64,000 nt of DNA from Gemmatimonadota bacterium (lineage in GTDB: Bacteria > Gemmatimonadota > Gemmatimonadetes > Gemmatimonadales > Gemmatimonadaceae): NCBI GenBank assembly GCA_016704465.1, contig JADJAD010000001.1, forward strand, positions 806,001 to 870,000. Reading direction: 5' to 3'. Numbering within the stretch: position 1 is the stretch's first letter; the number at the start of each line of letters is the position of its first letter. The position numbers were made by a program, and so were the translations under genes. Below the pieces are notes generated by a model. The model was not told the origin of the DNA. It ran no database searches and was given only the letters and a program-made list of their open reading frames with translations. Of this stretch, positions 1-12,269 are shown in pieces.

Positions 1-348
1 CAGCACCACGGCGTTGAGGCCCGTGGCCACGGCGAGGTCGAGAATGGCGAGCAGCTCGTTCTGCTGCGCGGCCACGGTGAGGCTGCTGTTCGAGGGCCAA
101 TCGATGTTGGCCACCGTGGCGATCCACAGCCCGCGGAACTCGCGGGGCAGGTCTGGCACCGTGAACGTCGGCGTCGGCAGGCCGGGGCCGGTTGGCAGGT
201 CCGAGCGATCGCCGGTGCACGCGGTGGCGAGCAGGGCCAATGCCGCGCACGAGAGCGTTGCGCGAACGGCGGGCCAGCCGAGGCACCGGCGTTCACTCCC
301 TCTTGCCAGCGTCGGCTCGACCTGCACGCCAGTTCGCACGAGGATCAT
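1..348 (-). CDS. GHL10/DUF187 family glycosyl-hydrolase-like lipoprotein (partial, runs off left end)
   Basis: Only the first ~116 codons are in the window; the rest lies beyond base 1. The start is an ATG at 348-346. A hydrophobic stretch ending in the lipobox-like LLATAC predicts a lipid-anchored, exported protein. After a Pro-rich linker comes EFRGLWIATVANIDWPS and then LLAILDLAVATGLNAVVL. These match the start of the glycosyl-hydrolase-like GHL10 (DUF187, YngK-type) TIM-barrel domain, where 'RGxWIATVxNIDWPS' and 'LNAVxxQVRP' are the hallmark opening strands. Substrate is unknown; family members are thought to act on cell-envelope or other polysaccharides. It is divergent from the VOC gene that starts at 480. 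Confidence 0.8.
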   Translation of the reverse strand, partial: MILVRTGVQVEPTLARGSERRCLGWPAVRATLSCAALALLATACTGDRSDLPTGPGLPTPTFTVPDLPREFRGLWIATVANIDWPSNSSLTVAAQQNELLAILDLAVATGLNAVVL

Positions 349-479
349 TCAGTCGCGATTGAGTGGGACCACGGGCTCCATCACGGGCGCCACGTTCGCG
401 CGTGACAGACGGGTGTGGCGCTCGGCATCGAATGGCCGCAATATGTCCGCAACGCAAGCCCCTACCGGACAAGCATCCC

Positions 480-896
480 ATGACCGACCATGTCGCTGCG
501 CCCCGGCCACGATGGAGCGTCGCACCCTACTTCCTCGTCGACGACGTAGTCGCCTCGGCGAACTTCTACCGTGACAAGCTGGGCTTCGACTATGACCGCT
601 TCTGGGGTGAGCCGGCCGCGTTCTGCATGGTGCATCGAAACGGGGTCGTCCTGATGCTGAGCCAACTCGAGGCGACCGACGTCGTGCGGCCCAACCGCCT
701 CGCCGATCCCGAGGGGAGCGCGTGGGACGCGTACATCTGGATCGATGATGCCGACGCGCTCCACGCAGAGTACAGCTCCAAGGGGGTCACGATCGCACGC
801 CAGCTCTGTGACCAGCCGTATGGATGTCGCGACTTCGATGTCGAAGACTGCAACGGCTATCGCCTCTGCTTCGGCCACGATCTCGGCAGTAGCTGA
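480..896 (+). CDS. VOC (glyoxalase/bleomycin-resistance fold) protein
   Basis: A 138-residue single-domain protein. The ATG at 480 is chosen because the family fold begins at once with VAPYFLVDDVVASANFYRDKLGF, the usual first beta strand and helix. The later LMLSQLE, AYIWIDDADALHAEY and the closing DVEDCNGYRLCFG also fit the VOC superfamily. Such proteins bind a divalent metal or an antibiotic; the specific substrate cannot be told. It lies just upstream of the peptidase gene on the same strand (about 46 bp to the preferred start), so the two may be co-transcribed. An in-frame upstream ATG at 363 would add 39 residues without family similarity. Confidence 0.82.
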   Translation: MTDHVAAPRPRWSVAPYFLVDDVVASANFYRDKLGFDYDRFWGEPAAFCMVHRNGVVLMLSQLEATDVVRPNRLADPEGSAWDAYIWIDDADALHAEYSSKGVTIARQLCDQPYGCRDFDVEDCNGYRLCFGHDLGSS

Positions 897-942
897 TAAG
901 TTGCCCATGCGCACGCCAGCCTCCTCTCTTTCCCTACCACGC

Positions 943-3075
943 ATGCGTCACCTCATTCGTTCGTCGCGCTACGCCCTGCTCGCCGTCGTCCTGGCCTGCG
1001 GTCAGTCCGATGGTCCCGACATATCCGACAACTTCCAGTGGCTCGAGTCGATGCATGGCGACAGCGCCATGGCGTGGGTGCAGACCGAGAACGCCAGGAC
1101 CGCCACGGTCCTCGAGGCGGATCCCCGATATGCGAGCATCTACAAGGCAGCGCTCGACATGGCGCAAGCCGAGGATCGGCTGCCGTACGTGTCCTTCCTC
1201 GGGGGAGAGCTGTACAACTTCTGGCAGGACTCCGCGCACGTGCGCGGCATCTGGCGCCGGACGACACTCGCCAGCTATCGCTCGGCGTCGCCCGCATGGA
1301 CGACGGTGCTCGACATCGATTCGCTCGCGCGGGCGGAGAATGCCAACTGGGTCTGGCAGGGCTCCGACTGCGCCAGACCCGGCGAGCGCCGCTGCCTCCT
1401 GATGCTCTCCGACGGCGGCGAGGACGCGAACACGGTGCGCGAGTTCGATGTCGTGTCACGCACGTTCGTGACGGACGGCTTCGTCCTCCCCAAGGGAAAG
1501 CAGCGCTTGGCGTGGGTCAGCCTGGATACGATTCTCGTGTCGCGGGAATGGGAGGCGGGCGAGGTCACGACATCGGGCTACCCGTTCATCGTCAAGCGGC
1601 TGGCGCGTGGCCAGGCACTCGCCGACGCGGTCGAGATCTATCGCGGATCCGCGACGGACGGCGGCTACGGAGTGTCCCCGGCGACGCTGGTCGATGCCAA
1701 GGGGAACCGCGCGACGTTCATCGATCGACCGCTGAGCACGTTCGAGTCCGAGAAGCATCTCGTGAGGGCGACGGACGTGGCGCAGCTGTCGATCCCCCGC
1801 AAGGCGGGGATCGTGGACATGGTCGACGGGCGGGTGCTCGTGCAGCTGTCGGCCGAGTGGACCGGCGGGGCGGCGCCCATCCCGGCCGGGGCGGTCGCGG
1901 TGTTCGACCTGGCCGCCGCCCTGCGCGAGCCCGGCACGCTGGTTCCCGAGGTCGTCTTCGCGCCGGGGCCGCGCGAGTCGGTGGCCGGCGTCTCGGCCAC
2001 GCGCGACCGCTTGCTGCTCAGCATCTACCAGAATGTGCGCGGCACGGTGCTCGTTGCCTCGCGTGCGGCTGACGGGACGTGGACGCGCACGCCGCTTCCG
2101 CTCCCCGAAAACGTCTCGACCGGGGTCATCGACACCGACATCACCGGCAACCAGGCCCTTGTCAGCGTGACCGGCTTCCTGACGCCCAGCAGCGTCTGGC
2201 TCGCGGACGCGTCGGCGGCGACGGCCGCCGAGATCAAGACGATGGCTCCGCGTTTCGACGCGACGCGCAGCGTGGTGGAGCAGCGAGAGGCGACGTCGAA
2301 GGATGGCACGAAGGTGCCGTACTTCATCGTGCACCCGCAGGGGATGGTGCGCGACGGCTCCAATCCCACCATCCTCTATGCGTACGGCGGCTTCGAGGCC
2401 TCCATGACGCCGCGCTACGATGCCGACGTCGGCAAGCTGTGGCTCGAGCAGGGTGGTGTGTACGTCATGGCGAACATCCGCGGCGGCGGCGAGTTCGGCC
2501 CGGCATGGCACGAGGCCGGGCTCAAGACCAAGCGACAGGTGATCTACGACGACTTCGCCGCGGTCGCCGAGGACCTCATCGCGACCGAAGTGACCTCACC
2601 GCGCCGACTCGGCATCCAGGGCGGGTCCAACGGCGGACTGCTGATGGGCGTGCAATTCACCCAGCGGCCTGACCTGTGGAACGCCGTGGACATCCAGGTC
2701 CCGCTGCTCGACATGCTGCGCTTCGAGCAGATCCAGGCCGGTGCGTCGTGGGTCGGCGAGTACGGCAGCGTCTCCGTTCCGGAGGAGCGGGCCTTCCTGG
2801 CATCGATCTCGCCGTATCACAACTTGCGTGCGGGGACGAAGTACCCCGAACCGCTGATCTGGACCACCACCAAGGACGATCGGGTCGGGCCGCAACACGC
2901 GCGGAAGTTCGCCGCGAAGATGTCGGCGATGGGGCTGCCGTACCTCTTCCACGAAGTGATCGAGGGGGGGCACGGCGCGGGGGCGAACGCGGCGCAGCAG
3001 GCGCACACCACCGCGCTCGAGTTCACGTACTTCGCGCGGCAGCTGATGGATCCGGAGAAGCAGTTCGTGCCATGA
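943..3075 (+). CDS. S9 family prolyl oligopeptidase (exported lipoprotein)
   Basis: A 710-residue serine peptidase of the S9A prolyl oligopeptidase type that cleaves short proline-containing peptides. The N-terminus has a short signal peptide ending in AVVLAC, so it is probably a lipoprotein. The first ~400 residues form the seven-bladed propeller domain. The C-terminal alpha/beta hydrolase domain shows the oxyanion/substrate motif IRGGGEFGPAWHEAG, the nucleophile elbow GGSNGGLLMG (Ser near residue 562) and the catalytic His in EGGHGAGA (near residue 677). An earlier in-frame ATG at 907 is possible, but 943 gives the cleaner signal peptide. It heads a run of exported hydrolases. Confidence 0.92.
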   Translation: MRHLIRSSRYALLAVVLACGQSDGPDISDNFQWLESMHGDSAMAWVQTENARTATVLEADPRYASIYKAALDMAQAEDRLPYVSFLGGELYNFWQDSAHVRGIWRRTTLASYRSASPAWTTVLDIDSLARAENANWVWQGSDCARPGERRCLLMLSDGGEDANTVREFDVVSRTFVTDGFVLPKGKQRLAWVSLDTILVSREWEAGEVTTSGYPFIVKRLARGQALADAVEIYRGSATDGGYGVSPATLVDAKGNRATFIDRPLSTFESEKHLVRATDVAQLSIPRKAGIVDMVDGRVLVQLSAEWTGGAAPIPAGAVAVFDLAAALREPGTLVPEVVFAPGPRESVAGVSATRDRLLLSIYQNVRGTVLVASRAADGTWTRTPLPLPENVSTGVIDTDITGNQALVSVTGFLTPSSVWLADASAATAAEIKTMAPRFDATRSVVEQREATSKDGTKVPYFIVHPQGMVRDGSNPTILYAYGGFEASMTPRYDADVGKLWLEQGGVYVMANIRGGGEFGPAWHEAGLKTKRQVIYDDFAAVAEDLIATEVTSPRRLGIQGGSNGGLLMGVQFTQRPDLWNAVDIQVPLLDMLRFEQIQAGASWVGEYGSVSVPEERAFLASISPYHNLRAGTKYPEPLIWTTTKDDRVGPQHARKFAAKMSAMGLPYLFHEVIEGGHGAGANAAQQAHTTALEFTYFARQLMDPEKQFVP

Positions 3076-3188
3076 GTGGACAGGTGGGCGGGCGACACGC
3101 TCCGTCGACTGTCCGCGACATGGTTTTCGGTCACGCTCTCTGCTGCATGGTTCGCGGCCAGGGCTCAACCCGTCCGCCCCTTCGCGCC

Positions 3189-6464
<3,276 letters not shown>

Positions 6465-6560
6465 GGGTTTCTCGCCGTGGCGGGGGGATGGCCGCAGGAT
6501 CTGTCGGTTCCGCACTCCCTGGGACAGCAGTGCCAGCTCCCTTGCGGGCCACGCACACAG

Positions 6561-6606
6561 TCTACTATATAACTATATCACCATGTAGTATGTATTGAGC
6601 GATCGC
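6561..6606 (+). promoter_or_regulatory. AT-rich promoter-like region upstream of the DUF2202 lipoprotein
   Basis: In an otherwise very G+C-rich window this segment is strikingly AT-rich (TCTACTATATAACTATATCA, then TATGTATTG). It ends in the palindrome GCGATCGC, about 20 bases before the start codon of the next gene. Several hexamers could serve as a -10 box. I cannot assign a unique -35/-10 pair, so this is a promoter by composition and position only. Confidence 0.45.
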
Positions 6607-6626
6607 TCCTTTCGAGGATGTGAACC

Positions 6627-7109
6627 ATGAAAACCACGCAGATTGTCCTCGCACTGACCGTGGCAGTCGTCACGGCGTGCAGCAGCGACGACGGGCCCAC
6701 CACGACCACGGTCGCCGTCACCACCGAGGTCCAGGCGGCAATGACGGCCGCCATTCAGGACGAATACCACGCCGAAGAGACGTACCTGAGGGTGCTCGCC
6801 GACTTCGGCAACACGCTCCCCTTCTACAACGTCGTGTACGCCGAGCAGCGGCATTCCGCATCGCTCGCGGCGCTCTTCGAACGGCGGGGATTGCCGGTAC
6901 CGGTCAGCATCTGGCACCTCAATAACGTGCCTCGCTTCGCGTCGGTGGCCGCGGCGTGTGCGGGAGCTGCGGGCGCCGAGGTGGCGAACATCGCGCTCTA
7001 CGACAACGCCCTCGCGCTCACCCTGCCCACGGATGTGCGCAACGTACTCACCAACAACCGCCGAGCGTCGCTCGAAAAGCACCTACCGGCATTCGAGGTC
7101 TGTCGGTAG
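6627..7109 (+). CDS. DUF2202 (ferritin-like) lipoprotein
   Basis: A 160-residue protein with a signal peptide ending in the lipobox AVVTAC followed by a Ser/Asp/Thr-rich linker. The body matches DUF2202 ferritin-like domains: DEYHAEETYLRVLADFG, then PFYNVVYAEQRHSASLAALFE, then GLPVP. The Glu and His residues in the two helices could bind a di-metal centre. Family function is not established. It stands alone downstream of an AT-rich promoter-like region. Confidence 0.82.
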   Translation: MKTTQIVLALTVAVVTACSSDDGPTTTTVAVTTEVQAAMTAAIQDEYHAEETYLRVLADFGNTLPFYNVVYAEQRHSASLAALFERRGLPVPVSIWHLNNVPRFASVAAACAGAAGAEVANIALYDNALALTLPTDVRNVLTNNRRASLEKHLPAFEVCR

Positions 7110-7150
7110 GGGCGGGGTTGCCCCACACCCGTGAACGGCTGCAGCCGGTC

Positions 7151-7198
7151 GACCCGAGTATTGACCCCAGTATTGACCCGGGTGTTGACCCGGGTCAG
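7151..7198 (+). repeat. Four 12-bp tandem units (GACCCGNGTNTT-type)
   Basis: Units at 7151, 7163, 7175 and 7187 read GACCCGAGTATT, GACCCCAGTATT, GACCCGGGTGTT and GACCCGGGTCAG. The array is intergenic, between two convergent genes. It is not in an open frame I trust. Confidence 0.85.
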
Positions 7199-7304
7199 GT
7201 CATCGCTGCAGGCGTGAGCGACCGGCGTGCGGGTACGGCGATTGTCGCCCTTGCCGCCCTGGTCGCAACGTCTCCTGGCCGCGTCCCGACAACAACACCA
7301 CCAC

Positions 7305-7958
7305 TCACGGCTCGACAATGATGTTCGCCGTGCCCACCAGACGCGGCGCCAGCGCGAGCACACGCGCGAACACGCGATCGCCCTCCTCGGGACTCATCGC
7401 GACAGATTGATCCGGCCCGGCTCCCTGCCAATGCGTGAGGCTTGACCGGACGAGCCTGTGCCCATTGGTATAGGTCCACCGGACGTACGTGTGGCGCCCA
7501 CCCGCGTGATAGACAATCGTCTCGCCACGGATGTCGAGCACGATGTGCTCATCGGCCGGCGGGGTCGGCGCGACGGGTGGCGTCCACTCCGGCGGCGCGT
7601 GTGTCGCACGGATCGCATCCATGCTCGGCATGTCGGGAGGCGCGCCGGGCGGCGTCAGGACGTAGAAGTGTCCGACTCCTTCGGTGATCTCATCGCTGTA
7701 TAACGAAGAACTGCGCGTGTAGCTGCGGACTCCCTCGGGCAGTGGCTCACTCGTGGTGCGGGGACGCGCGAGCATGACGCAGGCGCCGATCGGCGGCGCG
7801 GGATGGCTGCCGGCCCTTATCCACTCGATGGTATTGCCGGCGGCGAGTTCGCGGTCGAGCAGGGCCCGCAGCCCAGCGGGAAACTCGGCCAACGATTGCT
7901 CTTCGGCTGCGGGGCGGCGCGGATCGGGCATGCTCGGGGCGGGCAGGAGTGTTCGCAT
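7305..7958 (-). CDS. Conserved hypothetical protein
   Basis: A 217-residue protein without signal peptide or membrane segment. The start at 7958 (MRTLLPAPSMPDP) is chosen over an upstream in-frame ATG because the residues before it look non-coding. Visible blocks are LRALLDRELAAGNTIEWI, PPIGACVMLARPRTT and GHFYVLTPPGAPPDMPSMDAIR. I have a memory of this kind of protein as a widespread uncharacterised family but cannot name a function. It converges on the tandem repeat at 7151-7198. Confidence 0.65.
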   Translation of the reverse strand: MRTLLPAPSMPDPRRPAAEEQSLAEFPAGLRALLDRELAAGNTIEWIRAGSHPAPPIGACVMLARPRTTSEPLPEGVRSYTRSSSLYSDEITEGVGHFYVLTPPGAPPDMPSMDAIRATHAPPEWTPPVAPTPPADEHIVLDIRGETIVYHAGGRHTYVRWTYTNGHRLVRSSLTHWQGAGPDQSVAMSPEEGDRVFARVLALAPRLVGTANIIVEP

Positions 7959-8194
7959 GTATGACCCTCGACCGACTCGAAATCTATCAGGCGACACGAG
8001 CAGCGGACGATGGTGCGCACCGCACATGCGCCTCGGCCAGGTCGTGCGACCGTCGTGGCTTCCGGAGCCGAACGGCGAGTCGTCGCGTGGAGTATGGCGC
8101 AGCCGGAGCGCGGGCGGGAGACGGCGCTGGTCAATGCCCGCTCAGTGCTTGTAGGCATTCCACTGCTCGTGCTCGCCGAAGACGATTGTCGTCG

Positions 8195-8663
8195 TCAGCG
8201 CCCCGACGCCGCCTCCAGCACGCGCTGCAGGTCCAGCCGTCCCGTCGTCATCTGCAACCGCCCCTCCGCGTCACGCGGCCACTCGGCCTCCGGACGGTCC
8301 CAGTACAGCTCGATCCCGTTGTCATCGGGGTCGCGCAGGTAGAGCGCCTCGCTCACCCCGTGGTCGCTCGCCCCATCCAGCGCCACTCCCGCCTCGTTGA
8401 GGCGCCGGAGCGCGTCGCCCAGCGCGGCGCGTGACGGGTAAGAGAATGGCGACGTGATACAGCCCGGTCGTCCCACGCGCCGGTGGCATACCACCCAGGC
8501 TCTCCCACGTGTTGAGCCCGATGTGATGGTGATAGCCGCCCGCCGAGACGAACGCCGCCTGGTCGCCGTACTTCTGCTGCAGCTCGAACCCCAACACGCC
8601 GCAGTAGAAGTCGAGGGCGCGCTGCAGGTCGGCCACCTTGAGGTGCACGTGCCCGATGCGCAC
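8195..8663 (-). pseudogene. VOC/extradiol-dioxygenase-like gene with a 1-bp frameshift
   Basis: The N-terminal half starts at a GTG (8663) and reads VRIGHVHLKVADLQRALDFY, then AAFVSAGGYHHHIGLNTWES and TGLYHVAILLP. The C-terminal half continues in a different frame as SRAALGDALRRLNEAG, DHGVSEALYLRDPDDNGIELYWDRP and ends at 8195. Together they make one complete two-module VOC protein of the catechol-2,3-dioxygenase-like (CatE/YfiE-type) group. The frames join if one T is removed from the run at about 8440-8441. This is either a recent inactivating mutation or a sequencing error. It follows the M28 peptidase on the same strand. Confidence 0.82.
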
Positions 8664-8728
8664 GCCGGCGTCTATTGGACGGCCGTCAGTGGCCTGACGG
8701 CCGCCAGCGCCGGGACGCCCCGCATCGC

Positions 8729-10327
8729 TCACTGCGCGACGCGCGGTGTGGGCGGCGCCTTGCGCGGGAGCTTCTCGTCGCGCATGGCCGCGTTGTAGGC
8801 GAACCAGGCCACGACCGTGGACATCTGCACCATGTCGTCGCGCTGCACACGGTCCACCACGTCCATGTTGGAGTGGTGCGTGCGCGAGTTGTACTCCAGG
8901 CGCTCCTGGATGAACTGGAAGCCGGGGATCCCCGCCGCGTCGAACGGCAGGTGGTCGGTGCTGGTCACCGAGCGTGGACCCAGCGTGTTGACGCCGAGGT
9001 CGGCGAGCGGGGTGATCCACTGCTGGAAGATCGGCTGCACACCGAAATTCTGCTGCATCCAGATACCGCGGATCTTCCCGGTCCCGTTGTCGATGTTGAA
9101 GTAGGCTGAGTGCTTGTCGTACTCCGGCATGCGCGTGTCGCCGTCGGCGATGTGCTTCTTCACGTAGTCGCGCGACCCCAGCAGCCCCTGCTCCTCGGCA
9201 CCCCACAGGGCGATGCGGATGGTGCGGCGCGGCTGCACGCCTAACGTCTTGAGGATGCGCAGCGCCTCCATCATCGCGGCCGAGCCGGTGGCGTTGTCGG
9301 TGGCGCCGGTGCCGGCATGCCACGAGTCGAAGTGGCCGCCGATCAGCACGATCTCGTCCTTGAGCTTGGGGTCGGTCCCGGGGATCTCGGCGATGATGTT
9401 GAAGCCGTTCGGCGTCGCCCCTTCGTCGTGGAACTTGACGCGCAGGTCGAGTTCGACCTTGACCGGCACCCCCTTCTGCAGGATGCGGATCATCCGGTTG
9501 TAGTGCTCCACCGCCAGCGTCACCTGCACCGGGACCGGCGGGGCGTTCGGATCGCGACTGCCGCCGCTGCCGACGAAGACCGTGCCGCCGTCCACGCGCT
9601 GCGTCTGCCACGACATGTCGCTCCCGCCAGCCGACATGTCGGAGTCGGACCCCCGGTCGAAGATCGCGACGACTCCTTCATCGACATAGAACTTGTTCAG
9701 CACCGCCGGCGCGATGGCGGGGGTCGGGAAGCGCGGGCCGCCGACGGACGGAATGGGGGTCGACTCCGCTTCCTTCACTTCCTTCTCCCCCATCTTGAGG
9801 ACGAGGTCCCCCTCCAGCATGCGGACCGCGCGCTCGGCCTGCGGGAGAACGATCTTCCCCTTGAGCTTGCCCCTGTACTTCTCGACGTCGGCCGGCGTGT
9901 TGATGGTGACCTGCACGACCTCGCCGGTCACGACCCCGCCGGTTCCCGGCGACCACGCCTTGGGATAGCCGATGAGTGGCTGGATCTGCGGCTCGATCAT
10001 GTGGGCGCTGAAGCGCTCCAGCGACCAGCCGCGGCCGAACGGCCAGCGCTCGTAGCGCACGTTGGACATCCCCCACTTCTTCAGTGTCTCGATGGTCCAG
10101 TCACCGGCCTGGTTGAAGCCGGGGCTCGCGGTGAGTCGCGGCCCCTTCACGTCGGCCAGCCAGGAGACGATGTCCATGACCTGCGAGCGCTGCATCCCTT
10201 CGTCGCGAATGCGGCCAAGCATCTGGTAGTCGAGGCGATCCGCCCCCTGCGCTGGCAGCGCGAGCGGCAGGGCAAGCGGCAGCGCGAGCAACGCGACCGG
10301 GACGATGAGGCAGCGGACGAAGCGCAT
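8729..10327 (-). CDS. Secreted M28 family zinc aminopeptidase/carboxypeptidase
   Basis: A 532-residue exported metallopeptidase. The ATG at 10327 opens a signal peptide with a triple ALPLALPLALPA repeat. A PA-domain-like region (PTPAIAPAVLN to DRGSDSD) is inserted before the catalytic domain. Zinc ligands of clan MH are visible: HFDSWHAGTGATDNATGSA (His and bridging Asp, about residue 330), WGAEEQGLLGS (catalytic Glu and zinc Glu), the DNGTG strand and a final His in the HLPFDAAGIPGF/THHSNMD region. It would trim N-terminal residues from extracellular peptides. It is divergent from the FAD dehydrogenase with about 127 bp between starts. Confidence 0.92.
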   Translation of the reverse strand: MRFVRCLIVPVALLALPLALPLALPAQGADRLDYQMLGRIRDEGMQRSQVMDIVSWLADVKGPRLTASPGFNQAGDWTIETLKKWGMSNVRYERWPFGRGWSLERFSAHMIEPQIQPLIGYPKAWSPGTGGVVTGEVVQVTINTPADVEKYRGKLKGKIVLPQAERAVRMLEGDLVLKMGEKEVKEAESTPIPSVGGPRFPTPAIAPAVLNKFYVDEGVVAIFDRGSDSDMSAGGSDMSWQTQRVDGGTVFVGSGGSRDPNAPPVPVQVTLAVEHYNRMIRILQKGVPVKVELDLRVKFHDEGATPNGFNIIAEIPGTDPKLKDEIVLIGGHFDSWHAGTGATDNATGSAAMMEALRILKTLGVQPRRTIRIALWGAEEQGLLGSRDYVKKHIADGDTRMPEYDKHSAYFNIDNGTGKIRGIWMQQNFGVQPIFQQWITPLADLGVNTLGPRSVTSTDHLPFDAAGIPGFQFIQERLEYNSRTHHSNMDVVDRVQRDDMVQMSTVVAWFAYNAAMRDEKLPRKAPPTPRVAQ

Positions 10328-10454
10328 GGGAAAGTCCTGAGTGGGGGCGATGCCGCGCGAAGCCAGGGAATGCGGCCAAGTGAAGGAAGCCGGCAGGCGG
10401 GGGTGCGGCGACGATACGTGCACCGGCGAAAGCTCCGCCGTAGACTTCCCTGCC

Positions 10455-12119
10455 ATGAGCAGATACGACGCAGACGCCATCGTCGTTGGCGCCGGGCTGG
10501 CCGGACTGGTCGCCACCGCCGAACTGGCCGACGCCGGCAAGCGCGTCCTCCTGCTCGACCAGGAGCCGGAGGCGTCATTCGGCGGTCAGGCCTTCTGGTC
10601 TCTGGGCGGTCTCTTCCTCGTCGATTCCCCCGAACAGCGCCGCCTCGGGATTCGCGACTCGCGCGAGCTGGCATGGCAGGACTGGCTCGGCACCGCCGGC
10701 TTCGATCGCCCCGAGGACGCCTGGCCGCGCCGCTGGGCCGAGGCGTACGTCGACTTTGCGGCTGGCGAGAAGCGATCGTGGCTGCATGCCATGGGACTGC
10801 GGATCTTCCCGGTGGTCGGGTGGGCCGAGCGCGGGGGGAACCTGGCGACCGAGCATGGCAACTCGGTCCCGCGATTCCATGTGACGTGGGGGACTGGGCC
10901 GGGTGTGCTGGAGCCGTTCGAGCGGCGGGTGCGCGGTGCGGTGGCGCGTGGCCTGGTCACGCTGCACTTCAGGCATCGGGTCACGGCGCTTTCGAGAACG
11001 GCGGGGGCCGTGGACGGGGTGCAAGGCGAAGTCCTCGAGCCGAGCGCGGTCCCCCGCGGTGCCGCCTCGTCGCGGACCCCGGTCGGGACGTTCACCTACT
11101 CGGCGCCAGTGGTGATCGTCACGTCGGGGGGGATCGGAGGAAACCACGCCCTTGTGCGCCAGAACTGGCCCGCCCGCATGGGCGATCCGCCGGCGCACAT
11201 GATCTCCGGCGTGCCGGCGCACGTCGACGGGCTGATGCTCGGTGTCGCCGAGCGCGCGGGAGCGCGTCTCATCAACCGCGACCGCATGTGGCACTATGTG
11301 GAAGGGATCACCAATTGGGACCCGATCTGGCCGATGCACGGCATCCGCATCCTTCCCGGCCCATCGTCGGTCTGGCTCGACGCCTGCGGGCGCCGGCTCC
11401 CCACACCGCTCTTTCCCGGCTTCGACACGTTGGGGACGCTCGCCTACCTGCGCCGCGTCGGTCACGACTGGTCGTGGTTCGTGCTCACCAGGCGGATCAT
11501 CGAACGAGAGTTCGCCCTGTCGGGCTCCGAACAGAACCCCGACCTGACCAACCGTCGCTGGCAGGACGTGCTCGGTCGGGTGCGAGGCGGGGTGCCGGGG
11601 CCGGTGCAGGCCTTCATGGATCGCGGAGAGGACTTCATCGTCGAGTCGAAGGTCGAGGATCTCGCCCGGCGGATGAATGCGCTCACGGGCGAGACGCTGA
11701 TCGATGCGGCTCAGCTGCGCGCCACCCTCGAAGCGCGCGACCGGGCGATCGATCATGCGTATGGAAAGGACGCGCAGGTGCAGGCGATTCGCGCCGCGCG
11801 CCACTACATCGGCGACCGGTTGATCCGGACCGCGAAGCCACACCGCATCCTCGACCCGGCGGCGGGGCCGTTGATCGCCGTGCGACTCAACATCCTCACC
11901 CGCAAGACGCTCGGCGGACTGGAGACCGACCTGCAGGGGCGCGTGCTGGGCGAGGGGGGCGAGCCGTTAGGCGGGCTGTATGCGGCTGGCGAGGCGGCGG
12001 GGTTCGGCGGCGGCGGGATGCACGGCTATCGCGCCTTGGAGGGGACCTTCCTGGGAGGGTGCCTGTTCTCGGGTCGGGTGGCGGGGCGCGCGGCGGCGAG
12101 GGCGCTGGGCAAGACGTAG
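10455..12119 (+). CDS. FAD-binding dehydrogenase (3-ketosteroid dehydrogenase/fumarate reductase-like)
   Basis: A 554-residue cytosolic flavoprotein. The N-terminus has the dinucleotide-binding motif AIVVGAGLAGLVATAELADAG followed by the acidic strand end LLLDQE. It ends with a FAD-ribose loop GGLYAAGEAAGFGGGGMHGY typical of the succinate dehydrogenase/fumarate reductase/KstD superfamily. Length and motifs fit the 'FAD-binding dehydrogenase' subgroup related to 3-oxosteroid 1-dehydrogenases. The substrate is uncertain and steroid activity should not be assumed. The start at 10455 gives the motif five residues in, as usual. Confidence 0.88.
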   Translation: MSRYDADAIVVGAGLAGLVATAELADAGKRVLLLDQEPEASFGGQAFWSLGGLFLVDSPEQRRLGIRDSRELAWQDWLGTAGFDRPEDAWPRRWAEAYVDFAAGEKRSWLHAMGLRIFPVVGWAERGGNLATEHGNSVPRFHVTWGTGPGVLEPFERRVRGAVARGLVTLHFRHRVTALSRTAGAVDGVQGEVLEPSAVPRGAASSRTPVGTFTYSAPVVIVTSGGIGGNHALVRQNWPARMGDPPAHMISGVPAHVDGLMLGVAERAGARLINRDRMWHYVEGITNWDPIWPMHGIRILPGPSSVWLDACGRRLPTPLFPGFDTLGTLAYLRRVGHDWSWFVLTRRIIEREFALSGSEQNPDLTNRRWQDVLGRVRGGVPGPVQAFMDRGEDFIVESKVEDLARRMNALTGETLIDAAQLRATLEARDRAIDHAYGKDAQVQAIRAARHYIGDRLIRTAKPHRILDPAAGPLIAVRLNILTRKTLGGLETDLQGRVLGEGGEPLGGLYAAGEAAGFGGGGMHGYRALEGTFLGGCLFSGRVAGRAAARALGKT

Positions 12120-12269
12120 TGCGTTGCCGTGCTCTGGACGGATGGCGCGTCGGTCGGTTTCTTCGGTGGCGACGGGACCGTCGGGGCGCGCGATGCTGTG
12201 GGTCGAGGATTTCCACCGCCGCTACCAGGTCGAGAGTCAGGCGATCGCCATTACTTGAGGATAGCCAGG

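Noticed and set aside
2676..3188. N-terminal extension of the amidohydrolase fusion
   Set aside because: It would overlap most of the S9 catalytic domain in another frame; a signal peptide begins cleanly at 3189.
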